Under the pieces are notes generated by a model, which worked only from the letters and a program-made list of their open reading frames with translations, was not told the origin of the DNA and did not search any database. DNA of 42,839 nucleotides. Origin: Phycisphaerales bacterium (GTDB lineage Bacteria > Planctomycetota > Phycisphaerae > Phycisphaerales > SM1A02). The DNA is taken from assembly GCA_014237965.1 (NCBI GenBank), contig JABABZ010000005.1, positions 1 to 42,839 on the forward strand, in the 5' to 3' direction. This document shows, in pieces, positions 8,386-16,397 of this stretch; the first letter of the stretch is position 1; every line of letters begins with the position of its first letter. The position numbers and the translations under genes were made by a program.

Positions 8386-9899
8386 CGCTCTCGAAGTCCG
8401 AATCGGACGGCGCCGGATCGATCCACCATCTGGACGCGCATCACTTCGACGATCTCGTGCCTCGAGCACTGGCCAACGTCGAACTTCGCGGCGCGCTTGC
8501 CAATGCGACGAACACCATTCGAAATCGACGGGCCACCGCCCTCGAGGGCATCGACGATCTTCAGGAACTGCGAAGCCGGTCCAAAGCGATCAAGACCGAG
8601 GCCCTGTCACATCTGGACGAGCATCTCGAGAACTTCGAGCGGCATGCCACTGCCAACGGAATAAAGGTCCACTGGGCGGCCGATGCCGCCTCCGCACGGG
8701 CGATCGTTCTCGATCTGGCGCGTGACAACGGCGTTCGGCTCGCGGTGAAGGCGAAATCGATGGTCTCGGAGGAGATCGGGCTCAACGACGCCCTGATCGA
8801 CGCCGGAATCGCACCGGTCGAGACCGACCTCGGCGAGTGGATCGTGCAACTCGCCGAAGAACCGCCTTCTCACATCCTGGCCCCGGCGATCCACAAGCGG
8901 AGACGGGAGATCCGAGATCTGCTTGCTCAAGTGCTGGACCGACCGATGCCCGATGACGCCGCGGGATTGACCGAGGTGGCGAGAAACGAACTTCGCGGCC
9001 GTTTCGCTCAAGCCGATCTGGGGATCAGTGGTGCGAACTTCCTGGTCGCGGAGACCGGCTCCTTCCTGCTCATCGAGAACGAGGGGAACATCCGACTCAC
9101 CACGTCGCTGCCGAAGATCCACATCGCCGTGGCGGGAATCGAGAAGATCGTTCCGCGTCTGCAGGATCTCGGGCCACTGGTTCGAATCATCACCCGAAGT
9201 GCGACCGGCCAACCCATCTCCTGCTACCAGACCCTGGTCACCGGGCCGAAGACCAGCCCCGGAGACGACGGCCCGGAGGAGATCCATCTGGTCCTGCTCG
9301 ACAACGGGAGATCGGAACTTCTGGCCGATGATCTCACCGCCGAAACTCTTCGGTGCATTCGGTGCAGTGCATGCTTGAACATCTGCCCCGTCTATCGACA
9401 GATCGGTGGCCACGCCTACGGGAGCGTGTATCCCGGTCCGATCGGAGCGATCTTCACTCCCCAGATCGCCGGGATGCATGCCGCCTCCCAACTTCCGGGC
9501 GCCTCCAGCCTCTGCGGCGCGTGCCGAGAAGTCTGCCCGGTGGACATCGATATTCCCGGCGTGCTCCTCCACCTTCGTCATCGCGCCGCAGAAGGCGATC
9601 GAAGCACGGGTGATCGTCCTCTCTCCGACGCGAAGACCGCGGAAAAGAACAGGTCGATGCGTCGCGGATTCCGCATCTGGCGATGGGCGATGGCCTCACC
9701 ACTGCGATTCCGGCTGTTCGGTGCGATCGGCAGACTCTCGGCGAAGGTGGTGGGTGGCGTTCCAGCCCTCGCCAGGCATGCCGGCCCGCTCGCCGGCTGG
9801 ACCGACGGCCGCGCCGTCCCAAGGCCACCCGCGCGGAGCTTCAGATCCGGCGACGTCGCACGTCGGCTGCGTCTCGAGGAAGAGAGCCGAGATCGATGA
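8382..9899 (+). CDS. lutB: Lactate utilization iron-sulfur protein LutB
   Basis: A 505-residue protein with an N-terminal LUD domain and a C-terminal two-cluster ferredoxin module. The first cluster has C325, C328, C331 and C335 (CIRCSACLNICPVY), and the second has CGACREVCPVDIDIP. The signature YGSVYPGPIGAI between them is characteristic of LutB/YkgF. It would carry electrons from lactate oxidation within the LutABC complex. The start at 8382 is set by the ATGA overlap with lutA; longer readings run inside lutA. The C-terminal 100 residues (after about 400) are basic and Pro-rich, as in some homologues. The stop overlaps the lutC start. Confidence 0.93.
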   Translation: MTLSKSESDGAGSIHHLDAHHFDDLVPRALANVELRGALANATNTIRNRRATALEGIDDLQELRSRSKAIKTEALSHLDEHLENFERHATANGIKVHWAADAASARAIVLDLARDNGVRLAVKAKSMVSEEIGLNDALIDAGIAPVETDLGEWIVQLAEEPPSHILAPAIHKRRREIRDLLAQVLDRPMPDDAAGLTEVARNELRGRFAQADLGISGANFLVAETGSFLLIENEGNIRLTTSLPKIHIAVAGIEKIVPRLQDLGPLVRIITRSATGQPISCYQTLVTGPKTSPGDDGPEEIHLVLLDNGRSELLADDLTAETLRCIRCSACLNICPVYRQIGGHAYGSVYPGPIGAIFTPQIAGMHAASQLPGASSLCGACREVCPVDIDIPGVLLHLRHRAAEGDRSTGDRPLSDAKTAEKNRSMRRGFRIWRWAMASPLRFRLFGAIGRLSAKVVGGVPALARHAGPLAGWTDGRAVPRPPARSFRSGDVARRLRLEEESRDR

Positions 9900-10627
9900 G
9901 CGATGACCGGTCGACCATCCTCGATTCCATCAGGTCCTCGCTTGCGAAGGCCGCAGTCGTCCGGAACGCGACCGAAGTGCATGGATCCCAACCCGCGATC
10001 GGCGCACCCCCGCCGACCGGCGAATCGTCCGTGCCACTGGCCGATGGCGAGGCGCCGACTCCGAACCGAGCCATCGCCGAGTTCCAAGCCGCGTTGGATC
10101 GCGTTCAAGGAGTCTGTCATCGCGTCACCAGTGATGCCGGAGCGGCCGACGCGCTGCAGGCGTTGACCGCGGACCTCGGAGTGAGCCGCGTGGTTCGAAG
10201 TGATGACCCGCTGGTCATCGACATCCTCGAGCGGGTGATCGGCGGATTCGAACTTATTCCGCCGGACGTTGCGAAATCCGCGATTCTCGAATGCGAACTC
10301 GGCGTGTCACGCGCGACCATCGGGGTCGTCGAATATGGAACGATCGTCCTCACTTCCGGCGACGCGGAAGGCCGCCAAGGCCCGCCCACCGAACGACAAC
10401 GCCTGGTGGCGCTGTTGCCAGAGACGCACGTGGCGATCCTGGCCGCCACGGATCTCGTCGCGACCTGGGACGCGGCCTTGTCCTCGCTCCACTCGGCTTC
10501 GGGAGGTCTTCCGCCGACCGCGACATTCGCCACCGGGCCGAGCCGGACCGCGGACATCGAACTCGAACTGGTTCTGGGCGTGCATGGTCCGAAGAACCAG
10601 CACGTGATCCTGCTCGAACATCGCTGA
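9896..10627 (+). CDS. lutC: Lactate utilization protein LutC (LUD domain)
   Basis: A 243-residue LUD-domain protein, third gene of lutABC, with ATGA overlap to lutB. Typical motifs are GVSRATIGVVEYGTIVLTSG, followed by RLVALLPETHVAIL and FATGPSRTADIELELVLGVHGP; the last is the diagnostic end of LutC/YkgG proteins. The N-terminal 100 residues are variable, with an Ala/Pro-rich stretch. It works with LutA and LutB in L-lactate to pyruvate conversion. The gene ends 21 bp from the stop of the convergent AlkP-like gene, and no terminator hairpin is visible in that gap. Confidence 0.92.
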   Translation: MSDDRSTILDSIRSSLAKAAVVRNATEVHGSQPAIGAPPPTGESSVPLADGEAPTPNRAIAEFQAALDRVQGVCHRVTSDAGAADALQALTADLGVSRVVRSDDPLVIDILERVIGGFELIPPDVAKSAILECELGVSRATIGVVEYGTIVLTSGDAEGRQGPPTERQRLVALLPETHVAILAATDLVATWDAALSSLHSASGGLPPTATFATGPSRTADIELELVLGVHGPKNQHVILLEHR

Positions 10628-10648
10628 GCGGTGCGACGCCGACCCGAG

Positions 10649-12292
10649 TCAGTCGCCGACCTGCCGGCGCAGGCCATTCAACATGCCCGTGGCGCCCGTC
10701 TCGCTGGGGAATCTGCTGAGGAAAGCCTCGAGAACCGCGATGGCCCTTTTCGGCTGACCGGATTTCACGTGAGACTCGGCGAGCAGTCGTACAAGCTTCG
10801 AACGGCGATTCGGGCTCGACACGGAGGAGATACGACGAACCAGCGCGACTCTGGCTCGCTCGCAATCATCCCCTTGGTTCCGTTCGATCGACTTCACCGC
10901 GAACACCACGTGTTCCTGATGACTGGCCCAGTCATCGATGATGCGTCGCCAGAGGCTGGGCAGCCCATCGTCGAGCCGTCCGAGCATGATCGTGGTGCGG
11001 ATCCACAAGCCGCGCAGATGGGAATCGTAGAATGTCGAGATCGGATTCTGATCCAGAATCTCCATTCGCTCGATATCGGTCTTCCCTGAAACGGGAAGCA
11101 GATCGACCAGCCGATCGAAAATGGAGTCCGGATACAACGCGTGCAAATTCTCGCGAGCAACCTGGAACTCATCCGGACTTCTTTGAATCGAGAGCGACAG
11201 GCAGAGACGAAAAAGGGACCGCGGGTTGTCGGCGATCGCGACGAGATCTCTCGCCAGATCCACGAGATCGGAGATCATCATCGAATCGTAGGCGCCTTCC
11301 CAGGCCGCTTGAAGTACTTCCTGCCCCACACTCCGAGTGATGGGGCCTCCTTCGCCTCGGACCGCGGCAGCGACGGTCTCGGAAAGATCAGGCGCTCCGA
11401 TCTCTTTGGTGGACTCGATCTCCCAACTGATCCCGGTATCCGGCGTTTCCATCTCCTCGTCGGCCTCGACCTCGAGGATCGAGTTCGAATCCACATCCGC
11501 CGGCCTTGGAAGTCCGAAGAGATCGAAGGTCGTCGCCACCACGGCGAACGAACTGACCATCGGACCTTTCACCCTCATCTCACGCTCCCCGTCGTAGGAA
11601 AGCCACTCCACCCCGTTCGCCGAGTAGACCACCATCAGGTGGTCGAGTGACGACACATCCTTGAAACGACGAAGGATGGACGGAAGCGAGTGCAACAACT
11701 CCACATCGCCATCGTCCGAGACATCCCTGGCGTGGTCTTCGTCGGACGTTTCGCCGTGGGATCGCTTCGATGCCAAGTCGAGCGAGAGCTGATGGAATCT
11801 GGCTCCTTGCCGTTGCGCACTTGCCTCTTCAAGCGCCTCGAAGGACGTCTCCTGCAAGGAGACCTTCCGTAACCTCGCTGCTTCCGCGAGTACGCGTGCA
11901 TCCACTTCATGAACTCCGTCGACTCCAGACGATCCAAATCGTGATCCGACCACGACCGATTCGATTCCTCGGCTCAGGAGTCGATGCATGAGAAGAGGTC
12001 GATTGGTCTCGGTCGTTCGGCGAAATCGAAATCGTTCCCCGAAGGCACTGGGAATCATGGCGTCGCTCGATTCGTCTGCTGGCACCCTCCAGGTCTCAAC
12101 ACCGTGCGCCGTGGGCGATGTTCCGGATAGCAACATCGCGGAGAGCGGAGCGCGAGTCAGCCACCGACGACGACGAATCCTCCGAAATCTCTCCGGTCGA
12201 TCCTCTCTGAACCTGTCGAAGTGAACGGAGCCCAGATGAAGAAAAAGAAGGCCGACGCGTGTTTCATCCGGTGATACGTCGTCTTCGCTCAT
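10649..12292 (-). CDS. Degenerate AlkP-like protein, partner of the upstream fusion
   Basis: A 547-residue protein whose start overlaps the stop of the large phosphodiesterase-TPR-sulfotransferase gene as ATGA. The first 300 residues keep the outline of an AlkP-superfamily fold: VGLLFLHLGSV at the first strand, LTRAPLSAMLLSGTSPTAHG at the nucleophile turn, and DHLMVVYSANGVEW where active enzymes have a DHG motif. The first metal Asp and the DH pair are missing, so I infer it is catalytically dead. The C-terminal half is helical, ending SHVKSGQPKRAIAVLEAFLSR, which looks like a TPR. A role as binding partner or regulator of the active enzyme is inference. No signal peptide is visible. Confidence 0.6.
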   Translation of the reverse strand: MSEDDVSPDETRVGLLFLHLGSVHFDRFREDRPERFRRIRRRRWLTRAPLSAMLLSGTSPTAHGVETWRVPADESSDAMIPSAFGERFRFRRTTETNRPLLMHRLLSRGIESVVVGSRFGSSGVDGVHEVDARVLAEAARLRKVSLQETSFEALEEASAQRQGARFHQLSLDLASKRSHGETSDEDHARDVSDDGDVELLHSLPSILRRFKDVSSLDHLMVVYSANGVEWLSYDGEREMRVKGPMVSSFAVVATTFDLFGLPRPADVDSNSILEVEADEEMETPDTGISWEIESTKEIGAPDLSETVAAAVRGEGGPITRSVGQEVLQAAWEGAYDSMMISDLVDLARDLVAIADNPRSLFRLCLSLSIQRSPDEFQVARENLHALYPDSIFDRLVDLLPVSGKTDIERMEILDQNPISTFYDSHLRGLWIRTTIMLGRLDDGLPSLWRRIIDDWASHQEHVVFAVKSIERNQGDDCERARVALVRRISSVSSPNRRSKLVRLLAESHVKSGQPKRAIAVLEAFLSRFPSETGATGMLNGLRRQVGD

Positions 12293-15200
12293 TCCGAATC
12301 CGACTCCGATCCATTGATTTTCTGACGGCGAAGCGTCTTGTCGACTCCTGCAACCATCGCTTCGACATCCCCCTCGAGATCGAGAAAGCTGGATATTCGA
12401 ACCGCCTCGGCCATCGGATCTTCGAGAACCGACCCGTAATCGACGAAGATCGCATCGATGTCCGGACGTCGTGCGAGGAGCCGCTCGACCTGGGCGACCT
12501 GGGCGTCGAGCGTCGACATCATCCGAGCGTCCGTGAGACTCCCGCCCTTGCGTTCCAGTCGGTCGAGCATCACCCGCTGGCTCTTCACGATCTCGTGCAG
12601 ATCACGATCCATGAAGATGACGCGATATCGCTCGCCCCGCGGCAGAAAGGGAAGCAGCTGTGCCACGATCTTGACCGCGTGCCCACGGGCATCGGGCATC
12701 CACGAGGCGTCGCTGCCGAGTCGAGCGCTCTTCTCGTGCTCGAAATAGCCGCGTGGATTGTCTTCATCCGCCTCGCGATTTCCATCGGAGAAGGCGGGAA
12801 TGCCGCCATTCGCGAGCATCTGCATCATCATCGAGGTGCCGGAACGCGGCAGACCGCTCACCACCACGATCGGCTTCCGATCGGAGACGGCCTCGGCGGT
12901 GCTCTCGAAGTCCAATGCGGCGCGACGGTCGACGCGGGAGGCGCGAATGTCCTCGGCGAGCGCGTCGACGTCGTCGTTCGCGATGGCGGTGTCCCGACTC
13001 GCAAGTTCACGGACCTCTTCGAGCGTCTTGCGATGCTGATCGGCCTCCTCCTTCGGACCGACACGGTCGAGCAGACCGATCAGCGCCTCCCGTGCCTCGA
13101 TCATCCCGGGCGCCTGCCCCACCGCGACGCCGTATGCGATCTTCGCATGATCGTCATCGCCGACGCCCTCGAGCGATCTTCCCAGCATGAAGTGCGCGGT
13201 CGGATTCTGGAAAAGCAACTCCGTCGTGGTCAGCGCCTCTTCGATGCCCCGCTCCAAGTCCTCGCGGACGACCGCCACCCGCGCGAGACCGAGTCGGGCA
13301 CCACTGTTCTCATCGTCGATCTCGAGGGCTCGCGCGAATCGATCCGCCGCGGCGTCGATGTCGCCCATCGAGAACCTGGCTTCTCCGATTCCAAGCTGCA
13401 GATCCAGCGATTCCCGGATCTTTTCGCTCTGCTCCATCGCCTCGAGGAACTTCCGGGCCCGATCGTGGTCGTCCGTCATCACCGCCTGCTGCATCGCGAG
13501 CCAGTTCAGGGTGGGACCGATCGGCTGGAGAAGGCTCATCACCTTTCGAATCGCGAAGGTCAGTTTCTTCGGCGGCTCCTTCGACTCCGCGTCTTCGCCT
13601 TCTGCTTCGTCATTCGCCGCGTCGACCGCAGGCTCGGCCTCTTCGTCGACCGCCATGCTCTCCTCGGCCAATTCGCCAGCCGCGTCGACCTTCGGACGGG
13701 GCAGCTTGATGCCGTACTCATCGGCCTCGGGCCGAAGACGTTCGATCTCCTCGAGCGCCCACATGAAGTTGTTCTTCGCGTTCATCGCGAGGCGTTCGAT
13801 CGCGAGGCCACGCTCTTCGACCCGACCGAGGCCACCGAGACATGCGATCAGGTTGAGCCCGAATCGAGCCTCTCGCGGCCAGTCGCTCCAGATCTCCTCG
13901 AGGATCTCGGTCGCCTCCGCGATTCGACCGCCATCCATGTAGGACTGCGCGAGGTTGTACTTGAGCTCCCGCTTGGTCTCCCGGACCGCTACATCGGTGT
14001 CCTCGTTGGGTTCCTCGATGTATCCGAGTTCGACCAGCTGCTTCATCGCCTCGGCGCTTTGCACCGAATCGATGCGCGCGCCTTCCGGGTGCATGCCGTC
14101 CGGATGCGGACCGTCGATGTCGTCCCAGGACGCCACCGTCTCGATCTCCCGATCGCCCTCGAAGATCGTCACCAGGGGTTTCCCGTCCATGTCCTCACCG
14201 ACGGGAAGACCGAAGGCGTTCAGCACGGTCGGCGTCAGGTCGAGCACGCTCGCACCGCTGACGGTCTCGCCCTTGCGGATTCCCGGCCCCTTCGCGACGA
14301 AGATGCCGTAGGGACGGTGCTCGATCGCGGGTCCGGCCGGTTCGACGGGGATGTGCTCGGGCCGCAGATGATCGGGGTGGAAACCATGGTCGGACAGCAG
14401 CATCACGGTGGTCTCATCGCCCGCGAGGTGCAGGAGGGCGCCGAGCATCATGTCGTGGAAGCGGTAGCCGCCTTCGACGACGCCCTTGTAGAGCTCGAAG
14501 TCCTCTTCCTTGATGAATGACTGTCGCGGCGGGTGGTACTTCATGAACCCGTGACCGAAGTGGTCGATCCCGTCGTAGTAGACCGCCATGAAGTCCCAGG
14601 GTTCGAGCTGCATCAGCGCCGTCGCCGCGCCGTGGATGGTGACGGTGTCGGCGAGGGTCTTCGCGAATCCGGTCAGGCGCTGGTCCTTCTTCTGGTCGAT
14701 TTCCGCGAACTTCGGAATGAAGGGTCCGACGTGCTCGTGATCGAGTTCAAGCGGGTGAAAGCGGAACTCCTGGAGGTTCTTGGCGAGGCTGGGCGGATGG
14801 ACGGTGCCCTGCGGCATCTCCCACTGCGACATCTCCCAGCCCGCGGAGTCCGGACGCGGCTTGCCGATCTCGGGGTCGATGTCCGCGTTCTGGATGTTCC
14901 GCGCCGTCTGGTAGAAGTTGCTGACCATCACGCCGTCGATGGGTTCGGCCGGGTGCGACGGCCACCAACCGACCACGTTGCACTTCTTGCCGACCTGGTT
15001 GAGCATGTTCCAGATCGCCTTGGTCTTTCGATTGGTGTTCGTGATCGGACGGATCGCCTTTCCGTCCGGAGTCGGTTCACTGAAACCATGAATGCCATGC
15101 TTGTAGGGTCGCTTTCCCGTGCCGATCGAGGTCCAGAGCGTCGGACTGAGGACCGGGTTGAGCGTGGAGACGTTTCCGTGCACGCCCTCCGCCATCATCT

Positions 15201-15321
15201 TCTCGAGATTCGGCATCTTCCCTTCGGCGATCATGGGATGGATGACCCGCCAGTCGGCGGCATCCCAGCCAATGACCAGTACCTTCTGGTTGTTGGGGGA
15301 GAGTTCCGACGATGGGTTCAT
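12289..15321 (-). CDS. Phosphodiesterase (AlkP superfamily)-TPR-sulfotransferase fusion
   Basis: A 1010-residue three-part protein. Residues 10-400 are a type I phosphodiesterase/nucleotide-pyrophosphatase-like domain with metal ligands in place: D20 (VIGWDAADW), the nucleophile turn LSPTLWTSIGTGK (S59/T61), D250-D253-H257 (YYDGIDHFGHG), D311-H312 (SDHGFHPD) and H335. Residues about 440-780 are TPR-like helices, split by an acidic Ala/Glu-rich linker at about 545-592. Residues 815-1010 are a P-loop sulfotransferase with GLPRSGTSMM at 823-832 (PAPS phosphosulfate loop). There is no signal peptide, so it is predicted to be cytoplasmic. Both enzyme domains appear intact. The start at 15321 is favoured because earlier readings add residues unlike the family. 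Substrates are unknown. Confidence 0.85.
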   Translation of the reverse strand: MNPSSELSPNNQKVLVIGWDAADWRVIHPMIAEGKMPNLEKMMAEGVHGNVSTLNPVLSPTLWTSIGTGKRPYKHGIHGFSEPTPDGKAIRPITNTNRKTKAIWNMLNQVGKKCNVVGWWPSHPAEPIDGVMVSNFYQTARNIQNADIDPEIGKPRPDSAGWEMSQWEMPQGTVHPPSLAKNLQEFRFHPLELDHEHVGPFIPKFAEIDQKKDQRLTGFAKTLADTVTIHGAATALMQLEPWDFMAVYYDGIDHFGHGFMKYHPPRQSFIKEEDFELYKGVVEGGYRFHDMMLGALLHLAGDETTVMLLSDHGFHPDHLRPEHIPVEPAGPAIEHRPYGIFVAKGPGIRKGETVSGASVLDLTPTVLNAFGLPVGEDMDGKPLVTIFEGDREIETVASWDDIDGPHPDGMHPEGARIDSVQSAEAMKQLVELGYIEEPNEDTDVAVRETKRELKYNLAQSYMDGGRIAEATEILEEIWSDWPREARFGLNLIACLGGLGRVEERGLAIERLAMNAKNNFMWALEEIERLRPEADEYGIKLPRPKVDAAGELAEESMAVDEEAEPAVDAANDEAEGEDAESKEPPKKLTFAIRKVMSLLQPIGPTLNWLAMQQAVMTDDHDRARKFLEAMEQSEKIRESLDLQLGIGEARFSMGDIDAAADRFARALEIDDENSGARLGLARVAVVREDLERGIEEALTTTELLFQNPTAHFMLGRSLEGVGDDDHAKIAYGVAVGQAPGMIEAREALIGLLDRVGPKEEADQHRKTLEEVRELASRDTAIANDDVDALAEDIRASRVDRRAALDFESTAEAVSDRKPIVVVSGLPRSGTSMMMQMLANGGIPAFSDGNREADEDNPRGYFEHEKSARLGSDASWMPDARGHAVKIVAQLLPFLPRGERYRVIFMDRDLHEIVKSQRVMLDRLERKGGSLTDARMMSTLDAQVAQVERLLARRPDIDAIFVDYGSVLEDPMAEAVRISSFLDLEGDVEAMVAGVDKTLRRQKINGSESDSE

Positions 15322-15492
15322 GGCAAATGGTCCGGTTTCTCTGGCGTTGTGATGATCGAATGCAAAATCAACCATACACAGGGTAACTGCCCCCACCACG
15401 GATCAGAAGATCGAGTTGACGATTCACCAGCATGCAGACAAGTGAGGAAGGTCCGATACCAGACCATCTGGCCACCGGTTAGGCTCGCACAT

Positions 15493-16368
15493 ATGAAGAT
15501 CGTTCACTACCGCATTATCGACGGGTCACGGGTCCATTTCGGCGCCATCGCGGAAGACGGCGCCGTGATCGACGGCACCGATCTTCTCGACCCCCCCGAT
15601 CAAGATCGATTCGACCTCGGAGTTCGAAGTCGATTCGACTTGTCTCGCTCCGTCATCGCCAGGATGCGAGATCGCTTGAACACTTCGGGCGTCGTTCGGA
15701 TTCCGATCGCGGATTGCCGACTGATGGCACCGGTACCCGCGCCCGGCAAGGTGATCTGCATCGGACTCAACTATGCCGACCATGCTGCAGAAAGCGGCAT
15801 GGATCCTCCGGCATCGCCCCTCTCCTTCTCGAAGTTCAGCTCCAATGTCGTCGGTCCCGGAGATCCGGTACCGATGCCCCTCGGAATCTCGGAGACCGAC
15901 TACGAAGCCGAACTCGCCGTGGTGATCGGCCGCCGGGCCTGGCGAGTCGCGGAATCGGAGGCGATGGATCACGTTCTCGGATACGCGTGCGCCAACGATC
16001 TCAGCGCCCGTGCATTCCAATTCGCCGACGGGCAGTGGCAGCGAGGGAAGAGTTGCGAGGGTTTCTGTCCGCTCGGTCCGTACATCGTGACGGCCGATGA
16101 AATCCCCGATCCCCATCAACTCCGAATCCAACTCCGACTCAACGGGGAACTGGTGCAGGACTCGTCGACCAGCCAGTTGATCTTCCGGATCCCCGCGCTG
16201 ATCGCCCACCTCTCGTCCTTCGTGGCTCTCGAACCCGGCGATCTCGTGCTCACTGGAACGCCCCCCGGCGTGGGATTTGCCAGAACACCGCCGATTCACC
16301 TGAAATCGGGTGATCGAATGGAAGTCGAAGTCGATGGTCTCGGCGTCCTTGAGAACACCATGAGCTGA
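15493..16368 (+). CDS. Fumarylacetoacetate hydrolase (FAH) family protein
   Basis: A 291-residue FAH-fold enzyme. The family signature begins at about residue 84 with GKVICIGLNYADHAAESG; metal ligands are E138 and E140 (DYEAELAVVIG) and the Asp of YACANDLSARAFQ. It ends with LTGTPPGVGFARTPPIHLK. Relatives cleave or decarboxylate acylpyruvates, 2-keto-3-deoxy acids and similar compounds. A 2-keto-3-deoxy sugar-acid substrate would connect it to the altronate-dehydratase-type operon 10 kb away, but that is speculation. It diverges from the phosphodiesterase-sulfotransferase operon across about 170 bp. The start at 15493 is taken because the family N-terminus (MKIVHYR) begins there. Confidence 0.9.
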   Translation: MKIVHYRIIDGSRVHFGAIAEDGAVIDGTDLLDPPDQDRFDLGVRSRFDLSRSVIARMRDRLNTSGVVRIPIADCRLMAPVPAPGKVICIGLNYADHAAESGMDPPASPLSFSKFSSNVVGPGDPVPMPLGISETDYEAELAVVIGRRAWRVAESEAMDHVLGYACANDLSARAFQFADGQWQRGKSCEGFCPLGPYIVTADEIPDPHQLRIQLRLNGELVQDSSTSQLIFRIPALIAHLSSFVALEPGDLVLTGTPPGVGFARTPPIHLKSGDRMEVEVDGLGVLENTMS

Positions 16369-16397
16369 ACGAGCCGACCCCGCGGCTTGCGAACCGC

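Noticed and set aside
12259-14520. Long plus-strand open frame (753 codons) opposite the fusion gene
   Set aside because: It is an antisense shadow of the fusion gene, rich in Arg, His and Leu and without motifs.
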